A program made the position numbers and the translations under genes. Source: a virus. Taken from it: a stretch of DNA of 35,700 bases. The notes beneath the pieces are model-generated. The model was not told where the DNA came from. It ran no database searches and saw only the letters and a program-made list of their open reading frames with translations. The stretch lies in IMG/VR virus record IMGVR_UViG_3300042691_014665, positions 1-35,700 of that record; one strand, 5' to 3'. Positions 24,437 through 33,000 of the stretch are shown here, one piece after another (within the stretch, counting starts at the first letter, position 1; each line of letters begins with the position of its first letter).

Positions 24437-24700
24437 TTAATATTTTTGAATTAATTTTTTATTAAGTAGAGAGTTAAAGGCTAATTTAAATGGAATTGTT
24501 AATCCGCTACCACCTTTTAACCCTAACGACTCATCCATTTCTTCGTCTTCGGTCATAATAACGTCCAACAACAATTTAACGGCTTCGTATTTAACAACGT
24601 TAATGTGCATTTCTGTACCACCTGTTTGTGATACAATGTTTATATATTTTTCAATTTCATCAATATCTACGTAATAATTGTCATTAAAAATTTTGAACAT
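24437..24700 (-). CDS. Small conserved phage protein, unknown
   Basis: This 87-residue protein begins MFKIFNDNYYVDIDEIEKYI and has an acidic middle (DVIMTEDEEMDESLGLKGGS) and a helical end (IPFKLAFNSLLNKKLIQKY). No motif is recognised. It is placed tightly between the degenerate HAD gene and the GT-B gene (2-base and 1-base gaps). The N-terminal FNDNYYVDIDEIEKYI recalls small proteins of T4-like phages but no function is known to me. It does not look like a glycan enzyme, so this part of the operon may mix phage core and glycan genes. Confidence 0.65.
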   Translation of the reverse strand: MFKIFNDNYYVDIDEIEKYINIVSQTGGTEMHINVVKYEAVKLLLDVIMTEDEEMDESLGLKGGSGLTIPFKLAFNSLLNKKLIQKY

Positions 24701-24702
24701 AT

Positions 24703-25368
24703 TTAAAATTTATTTAAGATGTTTTCCATCATAGAATCAAATTCTTTTAATGTAGAAATTGTATATGGTGAAGAAACGTGTTTATTGTATTGTGTTTCGT
24801 ATTTAACCACAATTTTATTTTGTGGATAATTTAATAATAAGTCAGGGTTTGCCGTAAGTAAAACATCTACTTCATTCCACATTGAATTTATTGTTAATTC
24901 AGAATAGAATTTTATTTTTTCTACTTGACAACCAAATTTTGATATAAAGAATAAGGAGGCGGGTTTTGATTTACCGATTTCATCAGAAACGATCAATATT
25001 TCATTTTCATCTCTGTATTTTATATAGAATTCTTGTAGGTCATGAAATGATGAATATTCAGAAGAACCCGCATGTCCAAATATTGACATTACATATTCAT
25101 CATACATGAATTTATACAACTCATCATTTGACGGAAATGCGAAATGATCCATTAGGTTTAATGATGTAACCTCACTTTTAATTTCGTATTTAAAATTGTC
25201 GTTGGATTCACCTCCAAAAATTTCATGGAATTCATCATCCCCGACGGACGATTCATACTGTTTTAATGGTAGTTGTTCTTCTTTATCAACTAACATCTTT
25301 TCATAAGTTTGAATAAACTTACCAATGGTATCTCTCAATACACCATTTAATTCAATACCAATTCTCAT
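24703..25368 (-). CDS. HAD-superfamily protein with altered catalytic motif
   Basis: The N-terminus MRIGIELNGVLRDTIGKFI has the HAD motif I layout, in which catalysis needs DxD. Here the sequence is E-L-N (residues 6-8), so both Asp residues are replaced (Glu and Asn). Motif II seems present as ILIVSDEIGKSKPASLF (about 132-148), with a Ser and Lys in the expected place. A motif III candidate is VDVLLTANPDLLLNYP, which lacks the usual acidic pair. The reading frame is intact and 221 residues long, so this is not a broken gene. It may be a pseudo-enzyme that binds a ligand, or a nucleotidase-like fold with a new role. It overlaps PhoH by 4 bases. Confidence 0.65.
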   Translation of the reverse strand: MRIGIELNGVLRDTIGKFIQTYEKMLVDKEEQLPLKQYESSVGDDEFHEIFGGESNDNFKYEIKSEVTSLNLMDHFAFPSNDELYKFMYDEYVMSIFGHAGSSEYSSFHDLQEFYIKYRDENEILIVSDEIGKSKPASLFFISKFGCQVEKIKFYSELTINSMWNEVDVLLTANPDLLLNYPQNKIVVKYETQYNKHVSSPYTISTLKEFDSMMENILNKF

Positions 25369-26093
25369 TCTTCGTATCTTTTTAAAAGTTTACTAATTAA
25401 TGGATTTCTCACAACATCTTTATCTGAAAATTCAAACACTCCGACATCATCAACTTGTTTAAATCGTTGCAATGCGTCCCATAATCCAGATTGTTTTTTG
25501 TCCTTATATCTATCGGTTTGTTCCAAGTCTCCTGATATGAAAAATTTGGAATTATAACCGATTCTTGTTAACAACAATTTCATCTGTTTTGGGGTTGAGT
25601 TTTGGGCTTCCTCAAAAATCAAAATTGTGTTATCGATGTTCATACCTCTCATGTACGCCAAGGCCATCACCTCAATAATTTCCGCCTCTTTTAATTTTTC
25701 TCGGGCTTCTTTTCCGATAATTTTATTTAAAAGATAATAAGATGGGAAAATATAAGGATCCAATTTCTCTTCCATATCACCAGGTAATGAACCTAATTTC
25801 TCTTCCGCTTCAACCGCAGGGCGAACAATAACCAATTTTTCATACGAATTGGTTGGGTCCAATAACAAATCAACCGCCGCTTTCATGGAAATATAACTTT
25901 TACCAACACCTGCTGGTCCTGAACACAGGACTATCTGATTATTAGTTAATAATTCATAATATGTCTTTTGACTTTCGGTTAGAAATTTATTTCTAATTTT
26001 TTTACTAACCAAAGAATTAATGTATTCTTTTTTTGTTAGTTTTCTGTCAACCTGTTCAGGTCGTTGAGTACTCTGTTTTTTTCTTTGAGTCAT
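25365..26093 (-). CDS. phoH: PhoH-like P-loop ATPase
   Basis: Walker A is GPAGVGKS at 59-66 and Walker B ILIFEEAQ at about 157-164. The surrounding RPAVEAEEKLGSLPGDMEEK, MALAYMRGMN and RIGYNSKFFISGDLEQTD segments are the standard PhoH signatures. PhoH is common in marine and T4-like phages. Its cell function is unclear, with RNA metabolism or phosphate stress proposed. The length of 242 is typical of the phage form. The likely start at 26093 gives a 38-base overlap with the epimerase gene, and no later Met is available before the P-loop, so the overlap is probably real. It interrupts the glycan genes but is not itself a sugar enzyme. Confidence 0.93.
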   Translation of the reverse strand: MTQRKKQSTQRPEQVDRKLTKKEYINSLVSKKIRNKFLTESQKTYYELLTNNQIVLCSGPAGVGKSYISMKAAVDLLLDPTNSYEKLVIVRPAVEAEEKLGSLPGDMEEKLDPYIFPSYYLLNKIIGKEAREKLKEAEIIEVMALAYMRGMNIDNTILIFEEAQNSTPKQMKLLLTRIGYNSKFFISGDLEQTDRYKDKKQSGLWDALQRFKQVDDVGVFEFSDKDVVRNPLISKLLKRYEE

Positions 26094-27123
26094 TTTTATT
26101 TACATTACTATTAATCCATTGATAAGTTTTTTCTAAACCATAAATCAATGGTTGAGAAACCGACCAACCAATTTTTTCACTATATAACTTATTGTCAGAA
26201 TTTCTACCTTTAACTCCAACAGGACATTTAAATCCGTATTTTTGTTTAAATTCGTCACCTGATATATTACTTATTTTAATATTTTTTCCTGAAATATCAA
26301 TAGCCATTTGTGCCAATTGATTAATAGTAACCATTTCTTCGGAACCTATATTTACAGGTCCTTTAAAATCACTATTCATTAATCTTAATACCGCCTCAAC
26401 ACATTCGTCAATATATAAAAATGACCTTGTTTGTAATCCGTCTCCCCAAACTTCTATTTCACCACCATCAGGAGTTTCAGAAACTTTTCTACACATAGCG
26501 GCAGGAGCTTTTTCTTTACCTCCCATCCAAGTACCATAAGGTCCAAAAATGTTATGGAATCTAGCAACCCTAACATCTAATCCATAGTTTCTATTAAATG
26601 CGAAATACAGTCTCTCACTAAAAAGTTTTTCCCAACCATATTCTGAGTCAGGATTTGCTGGGTATGCGGATGATTCCTCGCAATTTGGATTGTTTGGGTC
26701 TAATTGATTATGCTCGGGGTACATACATGCCGATGATGAATAAAATAATTTTTTGACCCCGAATATAGATGCATAATAGGATACATTAAGATTAATTAAT
26801 GCAGAATTGTGCATTACATTAGCGTCGTTATCACCTGTAAAAATATAACCAGCACCGCCCATGTCGGCCGCTAATTGATATACTTCATCAAAACTATTTT
26901 TTTTATCGTCTATTGAAAATTGATTTGGTGAGAACATTATTTTACTAACAAATTTCGGATCTCTCAAATCCCCCTGAATAAATTCGGAGCAAAACTCATC
27001 GATATTAAAATATTCGTGTTGTTTAATATCTACAACTCTAACGAAATTTCCCTCGTTAAATAATCTTTTGGCTAAGTGTCCACCTATGAACCCTCCACCA
27101 CCTAATATTAGTATATTTTTCAT
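26056..27123 (-). CDS. GDP-mannose 3,5-epimerase-like SDR
   Basis: This enzyme should convert GDP-D-mannose to GDP-L-galactose (and GDP-L-gulose). The NAD site is GGGGFIGGH at 8-16. The active site follows plant GDP-mannose 3,5-epimerase closely: SSSACMYPE (Cys133), EYGWEKL (Tyr162, Lys166), RFHNIFGPYGTWMGGKEKAPA (Lys205) and WGDGLQTRSFLYIDECVEAV. In the Arabidopsis enzyme the catalytic residues are Cys145, Tyr174 and Lys217. The spacings here (29 and 72 residues) are identical. The length of 355 is near that of plant GME (377). The C-terminal tail NKNDSKKKTEYSTT overlaps the start of PhoH. Related bacterial heptose 3,5-epimerases are an alternative substrate class. Confidence 0.85.
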   Translation of the reverse strand: MKNILILGGGGFIGGHLAKRLFNEGNFVRVVDIKQHEYFNIDEFCSEFIQGDLRDPKFVSKIMFSPNQFSIDDKKNSFDEVYQLAADMGGAGYIFTGDNDANVMHNSALINLNVSYYASIFGVKKLFYSSSACMYPEHNQLDPNNPNCEESSAYPANPDSEYGWEKLFSERLYFAFNRNYGLDVRVARFHNIFGPYGTWMGGKEKAPAAMCRKVSETPDGGEIEVWGDGLQTRSFLYIDECVEAVLRLMNSDFKGPVNIGSEEMVTINQLAQMAIDISGKNIKISNISGDEFKQKYGFKCPVGVKGRNSDNKLYSEKIGWSVSQPLIYGLEKTYQWINSNVNKNDSKKKTEYSTT

Positions 27124-28202
27124 ATTTTTTTAATTTCGTTTAAAACCATATCCTCAATTAAACTATTAAGTGATATTGTGATACCGGGCCAATCAGGATA
27201 ATCATTTTTAAATTTATTAAAATTCGTAACATAGTAAATGTGGTCACCAACTCTATTCTCATTTAAAATTGAGTATTTATCCCAAATCTTCCAATTAGGT
27301 ATTTTTTTAGAACAAATATTATTAACCAAATCTATTGATTCTAAAATAGAAATTGAATTATCGATACCTCCACCAGCATTGTACACTTCTCCTTTTTTTG
27401 GATTTAAGTGATAATACCAAAACATATTGACTAAATCATATGAATGTATATTATCTCTAACTTGCTTACCTTTATAACCAAATATTTTATAGTCTTTGTA
27501 TTGAACAATACACTTTATGAGATACGAAAGAAATCCGTGTAATTCCGCACCGGCGTGATTAGGTCCGGTTAAACACCCTCCTCGGAAACAAACTGTATTC
27601 ATACCGAAATACTTACCGTATTCTTGTACTAATATGTCAGCAGATAATTTAGATGAACCAAATAATGAATGTAAACAATTATCAATTGATAATGATTCAT
27701 CAATAGAATTTTCAAATTTATCATCGTTTAAAATATACCTCTTATTATCTTCCCTGATTTTAAGTTTATTTGGGTTATCCCCATAAACTTTATTGGTTGA
27801 TGTAAAAATAAAAGAAGCGTCTTTTGAATTTTGTCTAGTTAATTCTAAAAGATTTAAAGTTCCGATAGCATTAATTGAGAAATCAGTCATTGGTTCTTTA
27901 GATGCCCAATCATGAGACGGTTGAGCCGCAGTATGAATAATAACCTTTATACTCTCACCATATTTTTTATATATTTTTTGTAATGCCTCAAAATCTCTAA
28001 TATCAACGTTATAAAAATTAAAAAAATTACTATAATCATTTATTAATTTTTCTGTGTTTTTTTCGGTTGATGATTCCGGACCAAAAAAATAAGACCTCAT
28101 ATGGTTATCAATTCCAACCACTTGATACCCTTTGTCTATGAAAAATTTAACTGATTCGTACCCGATTAAACCCGAGCATCCCGTAATCAATGCTATATTC
28201 AT
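27120..28202 (-). CDS. NAD-dependent sugar epimerase (CDP-paratose 2-epimerase-like SDR)
   Basis: This extended SDR of 360 residues has the dinucleotide site TGCSGLIGYE (about 7-16), FTSTNKVYGD (about 133-142), a catalytic-site region CLHSLFGSSKLSAD (about 176-189) and GKQVRDNIHSYD. The layout matches CDP-paratose/tyvelose epimerases and related sugar SDRs (STNKVYGD, HSPYGCSK, GKQVRDVLH). The usual catalytic Tyr of YxxxK is Phe181 here, while Lys185 is kept. I recall relatives with HSLFGASK, so this may be a family feature rather than damage. The substrate is unknown. It overlaps the GDP-mannose epimerase gene by 4 bases, which suggests linked roles in making a rare nucleotide sugar. Confidence 0.8.
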   Translation of the reverse strand: MNIALITGCSGLIGYESVKFFIDKGYQVVGIDNHMRSYFFGPESSTEKNTEKLINDYSNFFNFYNVDIRDFEALQKIYKKYGESIKVIIHTAAQPSHDWASKEPMTDFSINAIGTLNLLELTRQNSKDASFIFTSTNKVYGDNPNKLKIREDNKRYILNDDKFENSIDESLSIDNCLHSLFGSSKLSADILVQEYGKYFGMNTVCFRGGCLTGPNHAGAELHGFLSYLIKCIVQYKDYKIFGYKGKQVRDNIHSYDLVNMFWYYHLNPKKGEVYNAGGGIDNSISILESIDLVNNICSKKIPNWKIWDKYSILNENRVGDHIYYVTNFNKFKNDYPDWPGITISLNSLIEDMVLNEIKKI

Positions 28203-28208
28203 AATATT

Positions 28209-28814
28209 TTAATTTTTAACGTATAGATAATCGATAAAGACATTAGTGTGGTATTGATAACCCCTCTCGTTGAAAAACTCATTAAACTTCTCCTCAAAAA
28301 AATTATTTTCAATACATATAACTTTTATATCATAATCATTAAAATTTATTCTTTCTAAGATTTGTAATTCTGACCCCTCAGTATCAATTGATAGAAAATC
28401 AATTTTTTTTCTACCGACCACAGATTCAAATTTTTTGGCGTCAATTTTAATTATTTCAGAATTTCCTCCATGTGTTCTTAATTCATTTAATATCCGATTA
28501 TAGTGTCTTGAGTCATATGACTCGTAAATACCGCTCAACATTTCGGTGTAACCCGATAAAGAAAGAAAATTAACCTCAGTGTCTTCGCTCCATAATGCAC
28601 AATTAACTTTTTGACATTTTCTATTTTTAATTAATTCTTTAAACACATTAGGGTGCGGTTCAATACAGATACCGTCCCACCCAAGGTCCTCTAATAATTT
28701 AGTATTACTCAATGAAATACCATTATGTGCACCAATATCAACAAAAAAACCATCAGTTTTAAAGTTAAATAACTCTTGTATTTTTTTTTCTAATTCGGGA
28801 TTGGTATATGACAT
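28209..28814 (-). CDS. FkbM-family methyltransferase
   Basis: This 201-residue enzyme is a SAM-dependent methyltransferase, probably acting on a hydroxyl of a sugar. Motif I is GFFVDIGAHNGISLSNT (about 19-35), followed by WDGICIEPHPNVFKEL and the conserved FkbM segment DFLSIDTEGSELQILERI (about 139-156). The length is short for the family but all main motifs are present. It sits 6 bases upstream of the epimerase gene and 5 bases downstream of the GT10-like gene. This is one of three FkbM-type genes in the block, each different in sequence. The acceptor is not indicated; O-methylation of the glycan made here is the simplest guess. Confidence 0.88.
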   Translation of the reverse strand: MSYTNPELEKKIQELFNFKTDGFFVDIGAHNGISLSNTKLLEDLGWDGICIEPHPNVFKELIKNRKCQKVNCALWSEDTEVNFLSLSGYTEMLSGIYESYDSRHYNRILNELRTHGGNSEIIKIDAKKFESVVGRKKIDFLSIDTEGSELQILERINFNDYDIKVICIENNFFEEKFNEFFNERGYQYHTNVFIDYLYVKN

Positions 28815-28819
28815 ATTAA

Positions 28820-29656
28820 TTATTTTTTTGTTATTTTATCTAAAACTTGATTAACTCTATCGGCATGAAATGCGTACTTTTTATTTGCTATATCATAATT
28901 TTCCAAAATAGCATCAATTCTATTATGATAATCTTTTTCGGTTAAGTTATTGAGTATATTATCTAATTCCTCTTTAGTTTCAAAAAATATAATACCATTA
29001 GTATTAAAATACTCTCCAATGTTAGGGCAACCCCAATATATTGGTATAGTATACGACATAAAACAATCTATAATTTTTTCACTAATATAGTTTATATTTT
29101 TAGTGTTTTCTATTGCAATATGAAACATAGTATCCTCAAATAATTTATATTTCTCCTCCATAGGGATTGAGGTTGGGAATATTAAATTGTAATTTCTTGG
29201 TTTAGAAATAATATCTTTAGATAGGTGTCTGAGCGAATGTCCGGGAAGGAAGATTTTACCACTCATAACAAAACTTAATTGAAATTTTTTATTAGTATTA
29301 AAAATATTAAAATATTCTGTTCTATGGTTAGCCCTAAATTTATCTTCTCTGGTTAGAATCCAACATGAAGCGTATAAAAATAATTCTGAATTTTCGCAGG
29401 ACGATAATACTTCAGGATATGAACTTAAAATTATATCAAAAAAATTTTTATTCCTAATAACTTCGTTAGAAATATTATTCAATTCTTTAGGTTCCATACC
29501 TTGTATTAGAACTAGTTTGTCAAAGTTTTCCCTATCGATATGTATTTGTTTATTAAAATAAAGATAATTTGGGTCTATTATTATTTTTATTTTATCATTA
29601 GTGTTACATTTAAAAAAATCTCCAGGGCATCCAAAAGGTGAGTACGTTGATATCAT
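28820..29656 (-). CDS. GT10-like fucosyltransferase
   Basis: This 278-residue enzyme has the C-terminal GT10 signature MFHIAIENTKNINYISEKII followed by CFMSYTIPIYWGCPNIGEYF (about 177-217). It parallels FxxxxEN...DYxTEK...A...G.VPVV.G of alpha-1,3/1,4-fucosyltransferases, which use GDP-L-fucose. Upstream, SLRHLSKDIISKPRNYNLIF includes part of the donor-binding region. No membrane anchor is present, as is usual for bacterial GT10 enzymes. GDP-L-fucose synthesis genes are not in the window, but a GDP-mannose 3,5-epimerase is. GDP-L-galactose is a close analogue, so the donor could be that sugar. The stop of the upstream GT11-like gene overlaps its ATG by 4 bases. Confidence 0.65.
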   Translation of the reverse strand: MISTYSPFGCPGDFFKCNTNDKIKIIIDPNYLYFNKQIHIDRENFDKLVLIQGMEPKELNNISNEVIRNKNFFDIILSSYPEVLSSCENSELFLYASCWILTREDKFRANHRTEYFNIFNTNKKFQLSFVMSGKIFLPGHSLRHLSKDIISKPRNYNLIFPTSIPMEEKYKLFEDTMFHIAIENTKNINYISEKIIDCFMSYTIPIYWGCPNIGEYFNTNGIIFFETKEELDNILNNLTEKDYHNRIDAILENYDIANKKYAFHADRVNQVLDKITKK

Positions 29657-30372
29657 ATTAATTGAGTATTAATCCAATTACTTTTCGGTTTATGCCAAAA
29701 AGGTAAATAATAAACTATGCCGTCAGATAATAATCCCGCACAATAACTAAATGAACCTTTAGACATGACTAATATATCAGATAATACCATATCTGTAAAT
29801 GTTTTTTCTATACTTTCATTTAAATGAAACTCAATATCATCACCTATAAAATTTTTAAAATTTTCCTTATCTCCTTGTGAGTATATTTTATATTTTTTAA
29901 TATCGGGATATTGTTTTCTAATTAAGTCAATTACTTTTATGAAATATTCGTCTTGTGTGTACCCATAATCCCCTATATCGTGACTGTTAGGTCTTCTGAT
30001 ATGAATTGCCACATATTTCTCATCAAACCTTCTCACTTTATTTTTTAAAAATAAATTTTTTATTTTCTTAAATGATTGTAGGGATAATGAATAATCTAAG
30101 TTATTTTCTATTTTATTATAAATAAAACCTAAATCAAAATCTTTTATATCACCTATATCAATTGAGTCTATTGAATTAAATTCATCTCTAATATTTATTA
30201 AATTTTCTTTATCCTTAATAAAGGTAGGATTTGAATCATAATTGTGTTCAATACTGGTAAATGGTCTGTACACGAATTCAATTTTTTCCAATTCTGCAAA
30301 TAATATTGTAAAAATTATTGTTTGGTATTGCGCCCCAAACCCATCATTTCTTAATTTATTAGTTATATACAT
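29653..30372 (-). CDS. GT11-like fucosyltransferase
   Basis: The N-terminus NDGFGAQYQTIIFTILFAEL resembles the GGLGNQ(M/L)FQYA start of alpha-1,2-fucosyltransferases. Further on, KYVAIHIRRPNSHD (about 119-132) matches the HxRRxD donor motif, although Asn-Ser replaces the usual Asp-Tyr. The C-terminal SDILVMSKGSFSYCAGLLSD (about 198-217) fits the SxxSxSxxAAxL motif of the family. The length of 239 is shorter than the typical 280-300. With the GT10-like gene and the GDP-mannose 3,5-epimerase it forms a GDP-linked deoxy/galacto sugar module. The donor is predicted from family only. It lies 3 bases after a FkbM gene and overlaps the GT10 gene by 4 bases, so it is co-translated. Confidence 0.65.
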   Translation of the reverse strand: MYITNKLRNDGFGAQYQTIIFTILFAELEKIEFVYRPFTSIEHNYDSNPTFIKDKENLINIRDEFNSIDSIDIGDIKDFDLGFIYNKIENNLDYSLSLQSFKKIKNLFLKNKVRRFDEKYVAIHIRRPNSHDIGDYGYTQDEYFIKVIDLIRKQYPDIKKYKIYSQGDKENFKNFIGDDIEFHLNESIEKTFTDMVLSDILVMSKGSFSYCAGLLSDGIVYYLPFWHKPKSNWINTQLI

Positions 30373-30375
30373 ACT

Positions 30376-31092
30376 CTATTCTCCTAATATTGAATATTTA
30401 ATGTTATTTTTAATGTTAATAAATTTTTTATTGAAAAAAGTTGCATTAATCCCCCAACTCTCACAATAAAAACCAGCGTTTTCCATGTAATTTTTAAGTT
30501 CCATTGGAGTCTCGTTATTAAGGTATTGCCCGTTAGTCGTAGTTTCAACATCAAGATATACAATTCGTTCAGACAAGTAATTACCCATACCTTTAATAAT
30601 ATTAAAATCCGATGATTGAGCATCAATCTTAATTTGTTCTATATACGGAATAGTTTCCCAAGGAAAGTAATCAAAAAACGATTCTAATGTTATAACAGGA
30701 ATTTCAATAATCTCTTTAACTGTTATTCTACTATCTATCGGTGTGAACAAACTTGATGTTCCACCATCAATGTTAGTACAGTAAAATTTTTCGCTTTCAG
30801 ATGTAAAATTTGACAGTGCGCAATTTAAATAAAAAAATGAATTATTAATTTTATTGGGGTTTATATGTATTGGCCATATTTTTTCACCGCCATGTAAATG
30901 TTTTATATTATATGTATTAGGTTCGAATGCGAATACACAAACTTCAGGGTCCTCATTAATCCAAACCTCAGAATTTGGAGCGGCAACTGAAGTACCGACA
31001 TCAATTTTAATTTTTTTTACCCAATTGGGGATAAAAATTTTATCATCTTTTAAAATTGGAGATAGTACTTTTCTTATTAGGTCATTTTTCAT
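30376..31092 (-). CDS. FkbM-family methyltransferase
   Basis: This 238-residue protein shows the FkbM layout. Motif I is KIKIDVGTSVAAPNSEVWIN (about 27-46), then VCVFAFEPNTYNIKHL (about 51-66), and a later IKIDAQSSDFNIIKGMGNYL (about 153-172), which takes the place of the DxEGxE...GA segment. The GTS and QSS variants differ from the other two copies here. The C-terminal segment has a Cys/Trp-containing strand (ENAGFYCESWGINATFF) typical of the family. It overlaps the third FkbM gene by 11 bases. O-methylation of a glycan residue is the likely role; the acceptor is unknown. Confidence 0.8.
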   Translation of the reverse strand: MKNDLIRKVLSPILKDDKIFIPNWVKKIKIDVGTSVAAPNSEVWINEDPEVCVFAFEPNTYNIKHLHGGEKIWPIHINPNKINNSFFYLNCALSNFTSESEKFYCTNIDGGTSSLFTPIDSRITVKEIIEIPVITLESFFDYFPWETIPYIEQIKIDAQSSDFNIIKGMGNYLSERIVYLDVETTTNGQYLNNETPMELKNYMENAGFYCESWGINATFFNKKFINIKNNIKYSILGE

Positions 31093-31780
31093 ATTTGTAT
31101 TCTATTAATACGTTATCTTCCTGAGCCCATACTATGTGATAATTTAATTCAGAGATTAAGTTGTCTAAATCTTTAATACTTAATCCGAATTGGTTCAAAT
31201 TAATATCATAGTATTCTAAAAATATTTTTGGTTTGTATTTCTCAATTATTTTTCTAGCGCCATTCAAAATATTATACTCACATCCTTCAGTGTCGATTTT
31301 AATTAAGTCTATTTTTATATCTGAAAAAATAGAATCCATAGTGTCAGATTTAATCAAAAACTCCTCAACATCATTTTCTCCAAACCTAATTAAATTAGAC
31401 CCTATAGTATTAAGACCTCTATGTGATTTGCATATGTTTAAAGTAACCTCACCCTTTACATCACTAATTGCAATGTTTTTTGGGGTGACATTATCTATCG
31501 AATTTAAGTCTATATTTTCCAATAAACACTCGTAGTTAATTGGGTCAGGTTCAAAACAAAACCAATTAGTTTTATTAAAAAATTTTGACATCAGTGAATA
31601 CGCCCCACTTTGAGCGCCAATATCTACAACTGTAAAGTTTTCTTCATTTTTTATTAGAGTTGAGAAAAACTCAACCGCCGATATTTGACCAACCACACCA
31701 TTTTCCCAAGTGTAATTATTATACAATTTACTTCTCTCAGAGACTTTAACTTCTTCGTTAAAAATATATTTAATTGTCAT
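31082..31780 (-). CDS. FkbM-family methyltransferase
   Basis: I start this at the ATG at 31780 (MTIKYIFNEEVKVSERSKLY), which gives a 4-base ATGA overlap with the UDP-sugar dehydrogenase gene; a more upstream Met at 31795 would overlap further. The 232-residue protein has NFTVVDIGAQSGAYSLMSKF (motif I, about 48-67), NWFCFEPDPINYECLLENI, and IDLIKIDTEGCEYNILNGAR (about 152-171), all classic FkbM features. The N-terminal YTWENGVVGQISAVEFFSTL probably contributes to the acceptor site. It is the most complete of the three FkbM genes. It shares its end with the next FkbM gene by 11 bases. Confidence 0.9.
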   Translation of the reverse strand: MTIKYIFNEEVKVSERSKLYNNYTWENGVVGQISAVEFFSTLIKNEENFTVVDIGAQSGAYSLMSKFFNKTNWFCFEPDPINYECLLENIDLNSIDNVTPKNIAISDVKGEVTLNICKSHRGLNTIGSNLIRFGENDVEEFLIKSDTMDSIFSDIKIDLIKIDTEGCEYNILNGARKIIEKYKPKIFLEYYDINLNQFGLSIKDLDNLISELNYHIVWAQEDNVLIEYKYEK

Positions 31781-33000
31781 ATTTCTATATTCCAAGGGTT
31801 TATTACTATTTTTGTTTTTAACTTATCCATTACTTCAGATAATATTTTTTTATTGTCATGAGTTATTACAATGACTTCGCATTTATCAATAAATTCTGAT
31901 ATATTTGAGTAATTAAAATCGGTAGTCACTAATTCATCACAACCGTATACTTTGTAATTATTATTTTTTAGATATTCGTATAAAAAATTTCCAGAGGATT
32001 CTGTGGTCACTGATGTATTAGGTTTAAAAGATAGACCAAGAATACCTATTTTTTTATCTTTAAAGATTAATAGTTTTTCTAATAAAAATTGGTTTTGTTG
32101 TTCATTTATTTTTTGAGTTGCTTTAATGTGTACCGCATCCAACCCTATATTTTCTGACATTTTAATAAACGCCCATGTGTCTCTTGGAAAGCAGGTACCC
32201 CCAAAAGGTAATCCACTCTTTATATAAAGAGGGGATATTCTTTTATCATACCCCAATGCCTTTGTGATATTATTTGGATTGCAACCAAATTTCTCAGAAA
32301 CATTACCGATAAAATTTGCAAAACTAATCTTCATTGTAATAAAAGCGTTTAAACTAATTTTCGTTATTTCGCTTTCAATTAAAGACATCCTAATAAAAGG
32401 GGCGTTATTTTTAATAATTTTAGAATATAATGCCTGAGCAATATCCCCATATTTTCCACCACTTTCACCTAAAATGACTACATCAGGATTTTCAAAGTCT
32501 TTAATAACGGTACCTAACGCAACTAAGTCAGGTATATAAACAAAACCAAAATCATCATTAAATTTTTTATTTGTCTTACTTTCGACTTTATTAATAATAT
32601 CAATATGTGTTCCAGGCATAACAGTAGAACTAAGTATTATTAAAAAATCTGATTTATTGGTCTCATTTATTTTTTTACATATTTCATCTATCGCATCAAA
32701 AATGTATTTATTAGAAAACCCTCCATCATCAGTTGATGGGGTATTAACTAATATAATAAAAACATCTGTGTCGTTAATGACATTGTTAAATGTTGTGTTT
32801 AAATCAATATTATCATAACCAAAATTCAAATAATCTATTAAATTAGGTTCAAAAAAAGGAATTTTTTTCTCTTTAAGTAGATTTATTTTTTCAACATCTA
32901 TATCTATACCAATAATTTTTTGATTATTTTTGGCAAAAGTAACTAATAAAGGTAATCCTAATTTACCCAAACCAATTAACGAAACTTTTTCAATATTCAT
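31777..33000 (-). CDS. UDP-glucose/GDP-mannose dehydrogenase family enzyme
   Basis: These enzymes oxidise a nucleotide sugar to the uronic acid, for example UDP-glucose to UDP-glucuronate. The NAD site is SLIGLGKLGLPLLVTFAKN at 7-25. The middle domain has ESEITKISLNAFITMKISFA (Lys214, Asn218), and the catalytic Cys270 is in GLPFGGTCFPRDTW. The C-terminal NAD-domain half is seen as KIGILGLSFKPNTSVTTES, where the S.TTESSG form matches the family's RxxP/S region. The length of 407 is normal. The NPEFL(R/A)EG segment is replaced by VYIPDLVALGTVIKDFENPD, which may point to a sugar other than UDP-glucose. It overlaps both neighbours, so it is part of the same translation unit. Confidence 0.85.
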   Translation of the reverse strand: MNIEKVSLIGLGKLGLPLLVTFAKNNQKIIGIDIDVEKINLLKEKKIPFFEPNLIDYLNFGYDNIDLNTTFNNVINDTDVFIILVNTPSTDDGGFSNKYIFDAIDEICKKINETNKSDFLIILSSTVMPGTHIDIINKVESKTNKKFNDDFGFVYIPDLVALGTVIKDFENPDVVILGESGGKYGDIAQALYSKIIKNNAPFIRMSLIESEITKISLNAFITMKISFANFIGNVSEKFGCNPNNITKALGYDKRISPLYIKSGLPFGGTCFPRDTWAFIKMSENIGLDAVHIKATQKINEQQNQFLLEKLLIFKDKKIGILGLSFKPNTSVTTESSGNFLYEYLKNNNYKVYGCDELVTTDFNYSNISEFIDKCEVIVITHDNKKILSEVMDKLKTKIVINPWNIEI

